A DNA stretch of 64,000 nt from Romanomermis culicivorax (Eukaryota; Nematoda; Enoplea; Mermithida; Mermithidae). How positions within the stretch are numbered: the stretch's first letter is position 1; each line of letters starts with the position of its first letter. The position numbers and the translations under genes are program-made. The notes beneath the pieces are model-generated. The model ran no database searches. It had not been told where the DNA came from and was given only the letters and a program-made list of their open reading frames with translations. Below, piece after piece: positions 19,813 to 31,689 of this stretch. Where the stretch lies: the NCBI GenBank assembly GCA_963922205.1, contig CAWUHX010000092.1:434001-498000 (forward strand), given 5' to 3'.

Positions 19813-21007
19813 TTGACCGGGGCCATGGTGCCTGGCACTAAGGTGTTGGCTCCTTCCTTTAACCTACTTTGCCTAACCTAATGAGTACAGACTGTAGAAG
19901 GAACTGTAGGTACTGTGGTGCTGCTCTGGGGTTTAATTACTGTAGGTAAGGATAACACCATCAGGTTAGGTGTGAACATTAGTCCAGTCAGTGTGGATGA
20001 TGGACAAGGCCACCTGTTTGATGACCTGGGCAATGGGATACTGATTGTGAACCAAAAGATCCCTCTCAACCCAACCTCAAACAGGGGGTATTGTTGATAA
20101 ATGAGTGGGAGCTAAAGAGAGGAGCCCACTCAGGAGGGAGTACCTTTAACTGCCCAAAACACTAATATTCCCTGGAACTTACCTAGTCCAGTAGGGGCAA
20201 ACAGCTATGGTAAGATCGGGTATCCATGGGTTGCAATGGATGGCTAGGGATACAACGGGGATCAGTAACCAAAGTACGATTGATTAGAGTATAGAATCAA
20301 TGGGTGGAAGCTTGACAATAAGTCAAACTGGTACAAGGATGACGAGTGAAAATATGCAAATTAGGTAGATGACACAAAGGGCAATGAAATAGATGCAGAT
20401 AAAAGTCGGACGCTGATAAGAGCTACAAGAAAGCAACGGAAGTCCAAAGCGAGTTGGTTCAAAACGAGTCCAAAAAGATGATAGCATAGAGCAACAGGGG
20501 ATAATATACAGTTGAATGTCTGCAGTAAACTTGGGGCGGAATTAACAATGCCCAGGCTAATTCCTGCAGAGGTATCTTTGCAGGACGGGGCCCCTTTGTA
20601 CATAGGCACTTGCTCACTTCGTGCGTGGAGTGCCCGTGAAAGAGTGCCCCTGCGTGGAGTGCCCGTGAAAGTATACCAAAAAAGGACCCTAACTTGACTG
20701 ATAAGCTTGGCATCCAGGCATGCAGAGAAAGAGTACCTGCCTAAGGTATACTATAAGACGCTTATAAAAATACTCAAAAAAAGCATGTTAGCGAAAATAT
20801 GCAGGAAAAACATATGTGTAAAATATGTCAAAAAGCACATGAATAAAAATATGTTTTATGTGGAATATTTTGGCATCGTGTGACACATAGTTTTAACTTT
20901 ATTTTTGTATTATCAAGTTATATTTGGAATAATATAATCTGAATAATTGCAGCAATGAGTCAATGGTAAAAAGAATAATCTTAACTTGAATTGAAATTCT
21001 GCTTTAA
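19813..21007. other. GC-richer decayed sequence, unassigned
   Basis: 19,860-20,700 is richer in GC than the surroundings and gives short frames on both strands without a domain I recognise. A direct repeat GTGCGTGGAGTGCCCGTGAA/ GCGTGGAGTGCCCGTGAAAG lies at about 20620-20668. It may be more of the gypsy fragment or another old element. Confidence 0.3.
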
Positions 21008-21649
21008 GCCCTATTCAGAGGTGAAAAAATCCTAGAATTTTTGATTGGCGAGAGTCACTTATTTTACAGGATAGTTGGCAACTGTAGCTGATTCCATGAG
21101 AATTTCATCGGTGATTGTTCCCAATTTTACCAGTTCAAAACTGAAAAAATCCTAGGATTCTTGTTTGTGACTATCGCTGATTCCTAGGATTTTATAAGCG
21201 ATCATCTATGATTATCAACTATTTCCCAGGAGTGTCACCAACTTTTTATATTCTGTAAGTATATGAAGCTAATTCTCGATGTATCAAAAGGTCATTTTTA
21301 ATTCTGATTATATAATATATGCAAATATGTGTGCACGTGCATAGCATTGACGTGTGTTTAAAAAATATTGTTTCGTCTATTTTCAGGTGCAACCACATTT
21401 TGCTTTCTGTGAGGGAGAAATTTCTGAACTTCTTTTTCGAAAAAATGTTGTTATCAATTTGTTAAAAAGATTTTAATGAAAATCCTTTGAAATGCATAGT
21501 TTCCACAAATTCATTCTTAAAAATCAGCAATTGTCACCAATTTTGCCTAGTCATTCCTTAAAATGTACGACTGATGCGGATTTAATAATTCTAAGAATTG
21601 GCGACTATGATTGCCGATTGCTGCCAATTATTCCACTTCTGAATAGGGC
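21008..21649. mobile_element. Non-autonomous foldback/MITE with GCCCTATTCAGA ends
   Basis: The left end GCCCTATTCAGAGGTG (21008) is the reverse complement of the right end CACTTCTGAATAGGGC (21649 end) at nearly every base. Inner parts also share motifs (AAAATCCTAGGATT, GCGACTATGATTGCCGAT). About 640 bp with no transposase. Host class unknown. Confidence 0.6.
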
Positions 21650-21890
21650 ATTTCATCTCCTATCCGGAAAACGTCTGTTGTGGCAGTTTGCTTGCAATAA
21701 TCTATACAAGCGTTGTGCTCTTGGTGTTTTTTCTAGTAAGCTGGGCAAAATGTGTTTCTTAACTAACAAAAGCAGCTGGAATGAAATATTGCTTATTATA
21801 TGAAAGTTCGAAGGTCGAAAATCCTGCTCATTGCTTAGCGTTAATCTATGACTGGAACATAATTTTTTGAAATTAACCTTTTTCCTATTA

Positions 21891-22869
21891 CAGGGTTCCT
21901 ACACAACCTGGGAAACTCAGGGGATCCTTTTCTTGGGCCGCATGTTCATACAAAAGACCCAAACAAAATGCCCAGCGCTTGGTGTATGACTGCATGAAGT
22001 CGGAGGACGGTTTGTTAAAAATAGTTATTTTTAATTTTTTCATTTAAGTTTTATATCTTTGCAGCTTATAAATTGTTGAACAGCAGTTAAAAAAACTTGA
22101 TTAAAACGTTAACAATAATAATTAACGATCGGTAATAAAAAAGATCGGTAATCGACAGTTTCAGTAAAATGTGCTGAAAAATAAATTTTCCGATATTTTA
22201 GAGGCTTCGAAATCAAAATTTTTCGGCGCTAGGCACTGAACAAGTTACTCTAGCCAGACTTTTGATTTCTCACCCAAAACTCAAGAAATTCAATTTAAAA
22301 GTCAGGAACTGACACGAAATGAACGAAATACAAGGAAAGTAACTTTTGATCATTTTTCTGATGAAATTAAGCAAATTTATCAATTTTAGAGTGAGCAACT
22401 AAAAATTAATCTGTGCAACCAAACTCTTCCCCAATTTACAGATCAACCTGGCTTGTGCGAAAAAGTCCTGATGATTGATTCGAATAATGACTGACCTAAT
22501 TTGTGAGCCTTATTATTCTGTGTGTGATTAAGAATGTATTCAAAATGATTGATTTGCTTTCCGGGCTTTTCCTGTGATTTTGGAGAGCGTTTTTCACTAA
22601 ATTTTTTGCAAAAAAACTTTGTTTTTTACTGCCACATCTATTTACAAACTTTTTAGTTTTGTCTTGTTGAAATTCCTATTGGCCTGTAAAATTTTGACCT
22701 TAGGAGCCAAATGGCCTGTCGAGAAAAAACCAAAAAACCCTGCAATAAGTGTAAACAACGAAAATTGTGTCCCAGTTGTGTATGTCAAAAACCTGGGAGA
22801 TCATTTATGGATACCTGGGAAACATAGGAAATTCAGGGGATTTTTTTGGCCAGTAGTGTAGGAACCCTG
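21891..22869. mobile_element. Non-autonomous DNA transposon with CAGGGTTCCTACAC ends
   Basis: Ends CAGGGTTCCTACACA (21891) and GTGTAGGAACCCTG (22856-22869) are inverted copies, and CTATTA flanks both sides (21885-21890 and 22870-22875), a clean target duplication. Subterminal CCTGGGAAACTCAGGGGAT and CCTGGGAAACATAGG...TTCAGGGGAT occur in direct orientation near the two ends. No transposase frame. CAGGG ends suit hAT-type elements, though those make 8-bp duplications. Confidence 0.7.
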
Positions 22870-23189
22870 CTATTAACCACTCAATAAATTTCTCAGTTAC
22901 CTGTAATGAAATTCACAAAAAATGGACATGATAAAGTCGTCTCAGTTAGCTAAAAATCTGCATTTACTCGGGCATGTTATAGTCTGTTTTTTTCAAATGA
23001 TATTTTTCTGGCAAGATTAACAAGCAGGGTTACTTGCACTGTATATGTTGAACGCAATTTCTTGAATTACTGTAGACAGGAAACTTTTTGAAAATATAAC
23101 AGTTGGGCAAAAACATACACTTTAAACTGCTCAATTGGGTGAACATTATCTTTGAAGTTCAAACGGGAGGTGACAGAATATATAAAGAT

Positions 23190-23510
23190 GTTGGATGCCT
23201 TGACATTTTGAGGTGTAAAATGAGTAATATTTGAGACCAGAACTTGATTTTAGCCTAAATACGAGTATTTCCCAAACTATGTCAGTTATGATCAACAACA
23301 GTTTATTGAAACACCACAAATAATCTCAACAATAGGTTTGATTCACAATGCCCTCCTTTAGCAGCAATAATCAATTTCAAACATTTAAAGAGTTCATCAA
23401 TGGCACAATTAATTTGTTCCTCATTCAAACATTTCCATGCCAAACACAATTTTGAGACGCTGTCAAAGTTGTAGGACATCTGCTGCCCTCCTTACACTCG
23501 TCAGTTTCCT
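23190..23510 (-). mobile_element. 3' fragment of a mariner-like element
   Basis: Minus-strand sequence reads as the C-terminal end of a mariner-type transposase (phrases CLNEEQINCAIDELFKCLK and LIIAAKGGHCES) followed by its 3' end with TTTGAGACCAGAACTTGATTTT. The copy at 51370-51734 has the same end on the other strand with high similarity. The rest is missing. Confidence 0.6.
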
Positions 23511-26008
23511 TTTTGTATAATTTTCTTAACTAACGTCTGTATTCGGTAGAAGCTCCAATGGGGCTTATAGAATTCATTAAAAATCTGCTTTGTGTCAAAC
23601 ACAATTCACTTATCCTATGACACTCCAAATGTGAAAGAAATATTCCCCAAAGTATTAATTTCTGACCTTAAACTCAGAAATCCAGATCAACAATTAGTCA
23701 AAAAATTGTTTAAATTGTTTTAGCATACCAAAAACTACAGTGTAAAATGTCTGGGAGTGTTTTAAGAAAAAATAAGCCTTCCCAATTGAATTCCGGCTTA
23801 CTGTTCTTCACTTTGAATATTTTCTACGGCACTTTGCATCCCATAACCTACTGACAAGGTCTCGATTGGATCATCAACTATCTGATAATTTTCTTCAAAA
23901 ATAGTATGTTTATCAGGAGCTGAAATGAAATCATACTGTTTACTTACAAAAAAATGGTTTACCAATTGCTGCACACTACTGCTGGTGAATTACTGAAATG
24001 AACTTTATCTTGCATGGTTTATTTTCTCATTTTGCCCAATAAATAAATTTTCCGCTTTTCTACACCAAAATTTCCAAAAAGCAGCCGTTTTAGTCAGTCT
24101 TTGGTGATCAACAAGCTGTGTTTATGTGAATAAATCAGTTTAGCATCAAATTAATTCCCTTACCCTTCTTAAAACAAATGAATACCACATTTAAACGAAA
24201 ATAATATGATTCTAATAAGCATCATGTCACCACAGCTCAAAATAAAATTTTGCACATAATATTAATACAGTAATTGTTAGCGGGTTGCTCAGCATGATGT
24301 AATTTCTTTCAACTCTGAAAAATAGCATTTGAAAAAGGTGGATTATAGTTTGAAATCAACTTTAATTTCTTACTATTTTTAATCAAAAAATAAGCATAAC
24401 AAACTCAATCATAAGTGTGCATCATACTGTGCAGTTGTTTGTGTAAAATTTATTTATTTCAGAAAATTTTCGCGCGGCAATAAATTAGGGACGAGTTATC
24501 AAAGTTTATGAAATACACTTGTTAAGGCCTTTCTGGAGAGCAGACCCCTTCAGCTAATTCAGACTTCTCAGGACAGCAACTGCATGATGGATAAAACAAC
24601 TCATTGGATAGTTTTCCTTGCTGAATCAGACGGTGTTGCCCTAATCAGGTATCTGACACTGTTTGTGTTGATCTTATGTGCTACTTTATGATTAGACTGA
24701 TCAACTACAATCTGACGATATGGTACAGATCTATTGTCATACACGAAGCATGCGCTATTTCAAAAACAGTTAGCAAGGTATGGCATAAGATATTCGTACC
24801 ACGTGGAACCATACGCATGGTAGTTGACAAGATCAATTGTAATCTGGGCATTATAGTACACTCCATGACTTTTAAAAAATATGCGAAGATGTAAGTCAGC
24901 ACATAAAAAAGATTAGTATTTAATCTTCAGCTTGAATAATGAAAAAGATTTTGGCATCCGATGCAAATTTATTATCTACTCATAGATTCTAGGCTAATTC
25001 GAAAATAAATAGACCATATAGAATTTTTCGATCAGACAACATATTGTCCATTTTTGGCTTTTTCTGTGAGTTTACTTCAATATGGTATAGGGCACAGGGT
25101 CCCTATTATTCTGATCGTCTGACATGTACGTGTATGATTTACTTCTCCATCAAAAAACAAATGATAATATGTGAATGATTCTTGCTTATGCGCTCTTTTC
25201 AAGATCACGGTGTGGTTGTAAATGAACGATCCATATTATACTCTGTTTTCCTGCTCCTAAATAATAAAACTGGAAAGCAACTGCGTTTTCTTACGATTTT
25301 CTTCTGAACCATATGTCACATTGGACTGGATATTTGTGGACATACTCAACTAACGTTCAACCAATTTTCCAATGAAAAATCGGACTGACGATTACTGATT
25401 TTTGTCATTTTCACTTGTTGTCACTCTTACCGCGTTCATTTGGAAAAGAGAAGTATAGATCATATGCATTAGCAGCCTGGAAAACCTGGTGTCGTCAATA
25501 ACAAATAAAACCATAATCATCCATAATTTCGTAAAAAATAATGAATCTCCATTCAGAATCATATTTTTGGAACATTCCGGCATTACCAATTGATGCCCAA
25601 TTTACTACTTTTTGTAATGCAAAAATGTTCTCTCTTGAGGTGAAATACTTTCTGGCTGAAGGGTATGCCCTTCTATGTCTCAGACACTAATGTAGTCTAT
25701 TCATCTTGAAAACACTTGAACTGTGAAGCAAGTTGACAATTTTTTGAATAAAAAATTACAGTGTAAAAAGCTGGCGAAAACATGTTCGATTACAATACTA
25801 ATTTTTGTCTGTTTTTGAATGATAAATTCCTGTAAATTTTTTATAATTTTAAAAAAGTCAATTTTTAGCTCAAAGACACATTTTTTTGTGGTGCTCAACA
25901 TCCAGAGGAGGTGAAGCTTGTAAGTAAATGGTTTTGAGCCAGTTGTTTGCACTGACAGAAATGAATGTAATACAAATCTTCTGACTCTGTTATGACTACT
26001 GTTAAAAA
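23511..26008. other. Non-coding AT-rich DNA
   Basis: No supported gene. Frames at 24676-24894 and 25701-25952 have no recognisable domain and look like chance. Confidence 0.3.
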
Positions 26009-26244
26009 TATAGTCTGTTTTTCTTGAGATGCTTGTTAATTTGAGAGTGAAAAGTAAGTACTAAATCATACGTTTACCATTTCCTGCTAAACCATATGTC
26101 GCATGAGACTGAAAACCTACTGAACTAACTCTTGGAATTTTTTGAGTAAAAGATGCCACAGTAAGCTTTGTGTGAAGGACTTTGAGGCGACACTTATTTT
26201 GGTCATTTTTCACTCTACAAGCATTTTATAGAAAACAGACTATA
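26009..26244. repeat. MITE, AGTCTGTTTT family, copy 1
   Basis: Left TATAGTCTGTTTTTCTTGAG with ATGCTTG and GAGAGTGAAAAG; right end is its inverted counterpart (CACTCTACAAGCATTTTATAG, AAAACAGACTATA). About 236 bp with TA at both edges. A second copy lies at 36771-36971, and isolated ends occur near 22979, 30268 and 41391. Confidence 0.6.
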
Positions 26245-26416
26245 GTAAGCTTGTCGTGGGCATGTTTAGAGTATTAAACAAGGCAATGTAGCATTAAGCT
26301 CTCTATAGAAGTCGCAATAATTGTTCGATAAAAAATATATATCAAGGATAAATGATCTCTACAGACTATGTGCAAGCACATGACGATGAAGTTTAGCTTT
26401 CTATGCACACTGTCCA

Positions 26417-27058
26417 TCACAAGAAAGAATAAGCGTAGCGCCTCGGCGATGTTTGCCAGGTACTTGACACGAAAGGCTTGCTCGCGTTTGTTTCCAACCA
26501 CCTGTTGAACCTATGGGGCGCCAACCAATTGCGTTCCACCTGATCATAATTGATGATTTTTCCTCTATACAAGCTGGCAGACAATTTATGATCCGAGCGG
26601 ATCAAATTCCACGGCCGGTAGACGTAATGGTTGCTGAACGGAGTATCAAAAGCCGGGTCGCGGTGTTTGAACCAACCGACCGAGAGCGTAGGCCGGAACG
26701 TGAACGTTGCTTCGCGTTCGTATTTCGGCCAATGTTCCAAAGCCGGATAGTAAGACCAAAGGCCTAAATGCTTGTCGACGTAGTAGTGGTATCGCTTATC
26801 GGGCCAGTGAGCCGGCGGCCAATTCAACTCGCTAGTGGCGTTGCGCCGATCCCAAACGTAGTCGTCGAAATAGTTGTAGACAGGTCGGTAGCGAACGAGG
26901 CCCGTGTAGCCTTTGGACGGCCAATACTTTTGACTCAAGTATTGACCGCCATGGTTGTACGAAGCGGATAGGTCGGGGCTCGACGCCCATCTCTGTAGGG
27001 GCAAGTTGTACAGGCCGAGCGAAGGTCGCAGGCGATTGGGTAGGATGGCAGTGGCGTT
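26417..27058 (-). CDS. Terminal exon of an unrecognised Trp/Tyr-rich protein
   Basis: About 213 codons up to TGA at 26417. The exon probably starts after the acceptor ...CTTACCAG at about 27059, preceded by a pyrimidine-rich stretch. The sequence is much more GC-rich than its surroundings and extremely rich in Trp, Tyr, Arg, Pro and His: W-P-P, Y-W-P and Y-R-P motifs recur (SQKYWPSKGYTG, LNWPPAHWPDKRYHYY, YYPALEHWPKYERE). It ends with a more conventional segment, SASLYRGKIINYDQVERNW. No signal peptide or membrane segment. The composition resembles small aromatic/basic filament-associated muscle proteins of invertebrates, such as myofilin, but I cannot confirm that. Upstream exons on the minus strand were not identified. 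Confidence 0.6.
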   Translation of the reverse strand, partial: NATAILPNRLRPSLGLYNLPLQRWASSPDLSASYNHGGQYLSQKYWPSKGYTGLVRYRPVYNYFDDYVWDRRNATSELNWPPAHWPDKRYHYYVDKHLGLWSYYPALEHWPKYEREATFTFRPTLSVGWFKHRDPAFDTPFSNHYVYRPWNLIRSDHKLSASLYRGKIINYDQVERNWLAPHRFNRWLETNASKPFVSSTWQTSPRRYAYSFL

Positions 27059-27579
27059 TCTGGTAAGATTTTCGAGAAGTACACAAAGAACAATCTCAAA
27101 GACTACATGAACAGATAGGTTCTGATCCTCTTGAAAACTATACTGTAGCTTTGTCTAATGTAAGGATTCGTCATTTATATGCTGCTATAATTTTCAAAGT
27201 TATCCAAAAGAATACATTTTCCAGTCAAATTTCTCAGAAGTTACAATGAAAATTTTTTCAGAATCTCACAAAGTAAAATATAAAAAATCCTCATTTCTGC
27301 AAGATGACAGGCGGCAAAAGATTTACCAAGTTCTAATTTCCGAGTTCTTGTTAATTGTAAATTAGTATGACAATTCAAGTTTCATTATTATATTACAACT
27401 CTAAAATACCCCCTTTATTTTGGAATGATCGATGAAGCGAGGTTGCAGATGAACTTCAATCCAAAATTATTTAAATCTCGTTAACTCTGTTCAATAAATT
27501 TTCTTTCATGATACAGAGTCTTTTTTTAATCATTTAAAGACGTTCGCCGAAGCTCCGACCACTGCATCGATTGAGTATA

Positions 27580-27665
27580 AATGGAGTACATATAAAAGCA
27601 TGTAAGTTACTTAACTTCTCACAGAAAGATTATTCGAAAAAAGTCGACCGGCCAACGAGAAAAAG
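27580..27665 (+). promoter_or_regulatory. Candidate TATA promoter and first 5'-UTR exon
   Basis: TATAAATGG at about 27576 and ATATAAAAGC at about 27591 are followed some 30 bases later by a possible start site and a short purine-rich exon (AAAGATTATTCGAAAAAAGTCG...), ending GAGAAAAA/GTAAGC, a good splice donor at about 27666. It would drive a + strand gene whose later exons I could not find. Motif-based only. Confidence 0.25.
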
Positions 27666-27666
27666 T

Positions 27667-30480
27667 AAGCATAATACCTAATAGGTGAAGAATACAAGGA
27701 AATGTTTGTTATTGAACTTGAACTGAAGCATTGAAGAATAAATTCAGATGTATTTTGAATATAGACGGTAATGTGACGTGACTACCGTTGTCGACAGTTA
27801 TCGCATCTTTTGTTCGCAAAATTTTGACTCAGAAGATGACATTTACCAAAAAGTTAGAAAATCTGATAGTGAAGGATGCATCAAGTGTAAATAGAGTCTC
27901 TAAAAATATAGTAGAAAAATGCAATGCATTGTCTATCAAGCAAAATTCGTAGTTTCCTGCTGAGTTGACCATAATAAAGCTATGTCACATACTTGGATTG
28001 AAAATTTATGAGTACATAAAACTTTTGCGCAAATAATTTTGACGACAATAGTAATTTTTGTCACTTTTTAGATTTACGAGTGTTTTGCAACAAAAATACT
28101 GCTGCGGAAAAGAATTTGCTGTTCCAAAACTTTGACTACATTCACTCGAAATAATTCTTCATGATTTTCAAAACCGTCTGAATTGAGTACAACCTGTATC
28201 TGATGTAAAATTTTCCTGTGCAAACTGATCCCATTCGAAAAAAACCAAGTGTTTTGCAAAGCGTTCATTCTATATCCTCCGATCAGGAAGGAATAGGAAG
28301 TAATATTTTTGGTGGAAAATTCTCATCATTCATTATATATGCTTTTATCTGGTTAAGTAGTTCACGAACCGTATGAAACTCTACAGAATACAAAATAGTT
28401 TTCCCAAACACGAATTTTGAGGCGTATTCAATGCACTTCCAGATTTCATGAATCACACTGCATTAAATCAGCGAACTGTTTTTTCGCTACAGAAAGTAAG
28501 CTTACTGTAGAAGATCAACGGAAGATTTGCATCGTTGCAAATTCGCTTTCTGAAAGTCGTAGGATTCTGCAGCCATTGTCATCTAAATTTCCGCAAAAAT
28601 AAGCATAGGAATTTCAGAATAATGCTAGTGATAAAATTCTAAAGAAAGCTTTTCGCCGTCCAAATTTCAAAAAAATTCCGTTTCGCGCATCCAGCTAAGG
28701 ATTTTTATGACGTCAAAATAGGTCCTATGGAGTTTCAGTTTTTTACTAATAGCTTACGGGTAATATCTTTTTTTTTCTGTTCGGAGAAGAATGAAGCAGC
28801 ATTTTATTCATATACACCAAGGAAAATTATCACAGGCAAATTGCTAGAATGCTGAAGCAACGGAAAGCCATGCTATTCGATCTATGATGAAAAGTTCGTA
28901 GTGGCATAAGCAGAAAAGGATAGAGGAACGTGACACATTTACCTTTGTTTTCAATAAGCCGTCCATTTTTGCAAGTATGACGGTCTCCAAGTGTAAATTC
29001 TGATATTATAAGTGTTACAGGGCATTTGATAGCCAAAAACAACTCGAGTAATGTTATACTGATCATTTTTAGCCGTAGGCGTTTTTTGCATTAAAATTTG
29101 CATAATGGTGCTAATCCACCGAAAGTTTTATATCCGTTTCCAGGAACTATAACAGATATGGGCCAGTGGAAAATCATATTTATAAAGCTCGTTGCCTTAC
29201 GGAAAGCTTCTCATACGAAGACAATCGTATCTGTCATCATTTTCGATCTGTGGGCTTTAAATCTTCATCAAGTTCGGAACTGTTTATTTAGAGGTGGATG
29301 CTTCTTATAATGAACATTGCCGTAGTTTTCCAATCATCTATGCAATACACATCTCTCAGCGAACTTTTCAGATTGCTGATATCAGTCGTAGGCGTATCTA
29401 TGCAAATTATGGTGTAAATATAGCCTAAGGGTATCAAGATTAGTGTAACACTATTCGCATGCTTAACTATCGAATGTAATCATGACATATAATGTTTGGA
29501 ATGTACTTTCAAGTTAGTATTGCTCTCTTGTGACCAAACCTATGTCACGCAGAACCTTTTGCACCTTTGAAAAATGATCAGAAATCAATTCATATCACTT
29601 AGAGCGAGAAATTGACCACATCTGGTCATAGCAGACTATAACATGGTTTCTGTTTAAGTCCATTGTAGATTCTCTCATAGGCTAAAGTCATCATACTCGA
29701 GACAATGTGCATCATTGACCATGTAGGGTGTTTTTCTTCGTTTGTTCTTCTGTTTGTTCTGTTCTTCTTTGTTTGTTCGTTTTTTTCTTCGCCAAAATTT
29801 CATCTGCTAACTCATAGAATCCATGTCCTGAGTACCTGAGCTTTTGTGCAGTAAAAAATGTTATCTCATTTTTTCAATTTTCAATTGTTTAATTTTAGTG
29901 ATACCTACCTTAATCTCCAGCCAACCTTATGAAATTCGGAATATTTCCAGTTCGGTGCACAATACCTGTATAACCCTGTGACCTGGACACTCAATACGAA
30001 GATTTAGCCTAAACAAAAAACCATAAAAGAGCTTCTAGTTTTTGTTAAATTTTTGTAACCGTTGATTGCATGAAAATAATATTCAAAAAATACTCAAATA
30101 ATAATATATATGAAAATAATAAAAAATAAAATAATCCACAATATTCCTGACACGTTAGTCTCAAAATTTGTCATTCAGCATAAATCAAGTTGCGGTAGTA
30201 CTATTGCTTGTACATCACCGAAAAAGTTCATAGAGTTCTTTACCTCGACCATCATTTTAGCATAACGCAGAGTCTATTTTTTATAAAGTGCTTGTAATTT
30301 TAGAAGTACAAAAAGTAAACACTGTCCTCAAAAGCTATTATACAAAGCTTTATCCTGTGCTTTTCTACACAAAAATGGTAATCGTAAGATGCCTTTTGAT
30401 TCAGCAGAATACAGGTAGACACAGAGTATTACAAATTTCTGTCAGTTATCGACAGAATATGGATTAAATGTATTGCTATT
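27667..30480. other. Non-coding AT-rich DNA
   Basis: No supported genes. A TTTGTTCTTC-rich low-complexity stretch lies at 29740-29795. An orphan end of the AGTCTGTTTT MITE family is at about 30268. Confidence 0.3.
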
Positions 30481-31420
30481 CATATATTACAAGATACATG
30501 TATGGCATTAGTTGTACATCATTTAATAAAATAATCATGTAATGCGATTAGCATGCACATTATTGTTCCACAACACACTTATTCTCCCTTTATTCTTGTC
30601 AGAGGGTCAATTCCTCTGACCTTTGGTCCTCTAACTACCTCACTTTTATTCTCTAAAGCTCCTTTGTTGTTAAAGTGGTTTCATTTATTCTTGGGCAAAC
30701 AAACCAGTAAAACGGTTTGTGTCATATACATTTTTGGGTCAAAAAATACATAAATGGTGACGTGAATGTTTTGCATGCATCTGGCAAGTCGATGTTAGAC
30801 GCGTAACGGTTTGTTTCATTATTATAATAAATCGTCTTATTGTGAACCGGTCGCGTTTTTCCCTTTGCGTCTTCGAAGAAGACTCGTGGCGACTGTGGAA
30901 GGATAGCGGACGCATTTTATTGTTCGTATTGTTGTGTGTTTTCGACTTCGCGTCGCGGACTTGTCTGGAGAAACTCCCGCGACCTGAGAAGACTTTCGAC
31001 GTTCAAACTTTGTTGAGGAGAAGAGTGAGTGTTAGTTCAACAGGTAGACAGATCATTTTCTTAGGCTTTCAGCTTAGGTCGTGGATTAAGATACCCGAAG
31101 GTCCCTGGGACTCTGCGTACAGGGACTTAAGAAGGGTCCGCGACTTAGGGAGGTGTTCAGCGTTCGTATTCATACTTTGGCATTTTGTATTTTCGTTCAC
31201 CATTTGCTCACGGTTGTATTTGCACTTTTGTCAGTTCCCCAAAATAAATATCTTTGTTTCTTACGTCTCTGAGGCCTGCAGTAGGACAGTATCTAACACC
31301 GGGTTAGCGTCAGGGGCCGTACTAGATTGGATCTCCCAAGAACCGCAGCTAGGTAGCCGAGGGCATACGAGCACGTAATACGACATTCTCCCTGAGAAAA
31401 TAAAACTCTGCTGTTGTCTT
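30481..31420 (+). mobile_element. Possible LTR-retrotransposon 5' end (LTR plus leader)
   Basis: A GC-richer block in AT-rich DNA. AATAAATCGTCTTATTGTG at about 30827 looks like the end of an LTR R region, and TGGCGACTGTGGAAGGAT at about 30887 resembles the primer-binding/leader start seen after gypsy-type LTRs. The 178-codon frame 30842-31378 spans this boundary and has no recognisable domain, so I do not call it a gene. No second LTR was found. Confidence 0.35.
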
Positions 31421-31689
31421 GATGAAGCCTCACAAAGTATAGAAACAAGCCCCTAAAGTGTCAAATGCTTTGTCCGACGGTCAATAAAAGTGAAGCTTGT
31501 AAATTTAGTGAGGTGATGACAGTAAAAAATGGCGGCTGAGTGACCCAAACTCTATCAAATATGTCGTCCAACGTATGACCACAATCTAATTGGTTACCGT
31601 ATCCACCACAGCAGCTTTGAAAGCCTTGGTGGCTATAGAGTCCATGGATGCACGAATTATTCATTTAATTTCATAATTTCAATAAAGAG

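Noticed and set aside
26513..26971. Plus-strand frames opposite the Trp/Tyr-rich exon
   Set aside because: GC-rich shadow; the minus strand has the longer frame with splice acceptor and natural stop.
30842..31378. 178-codon frame
   Set aside because: Spans what looks like an LTR-leader boundary and has no domain; listed only as a possible retroelement piece.
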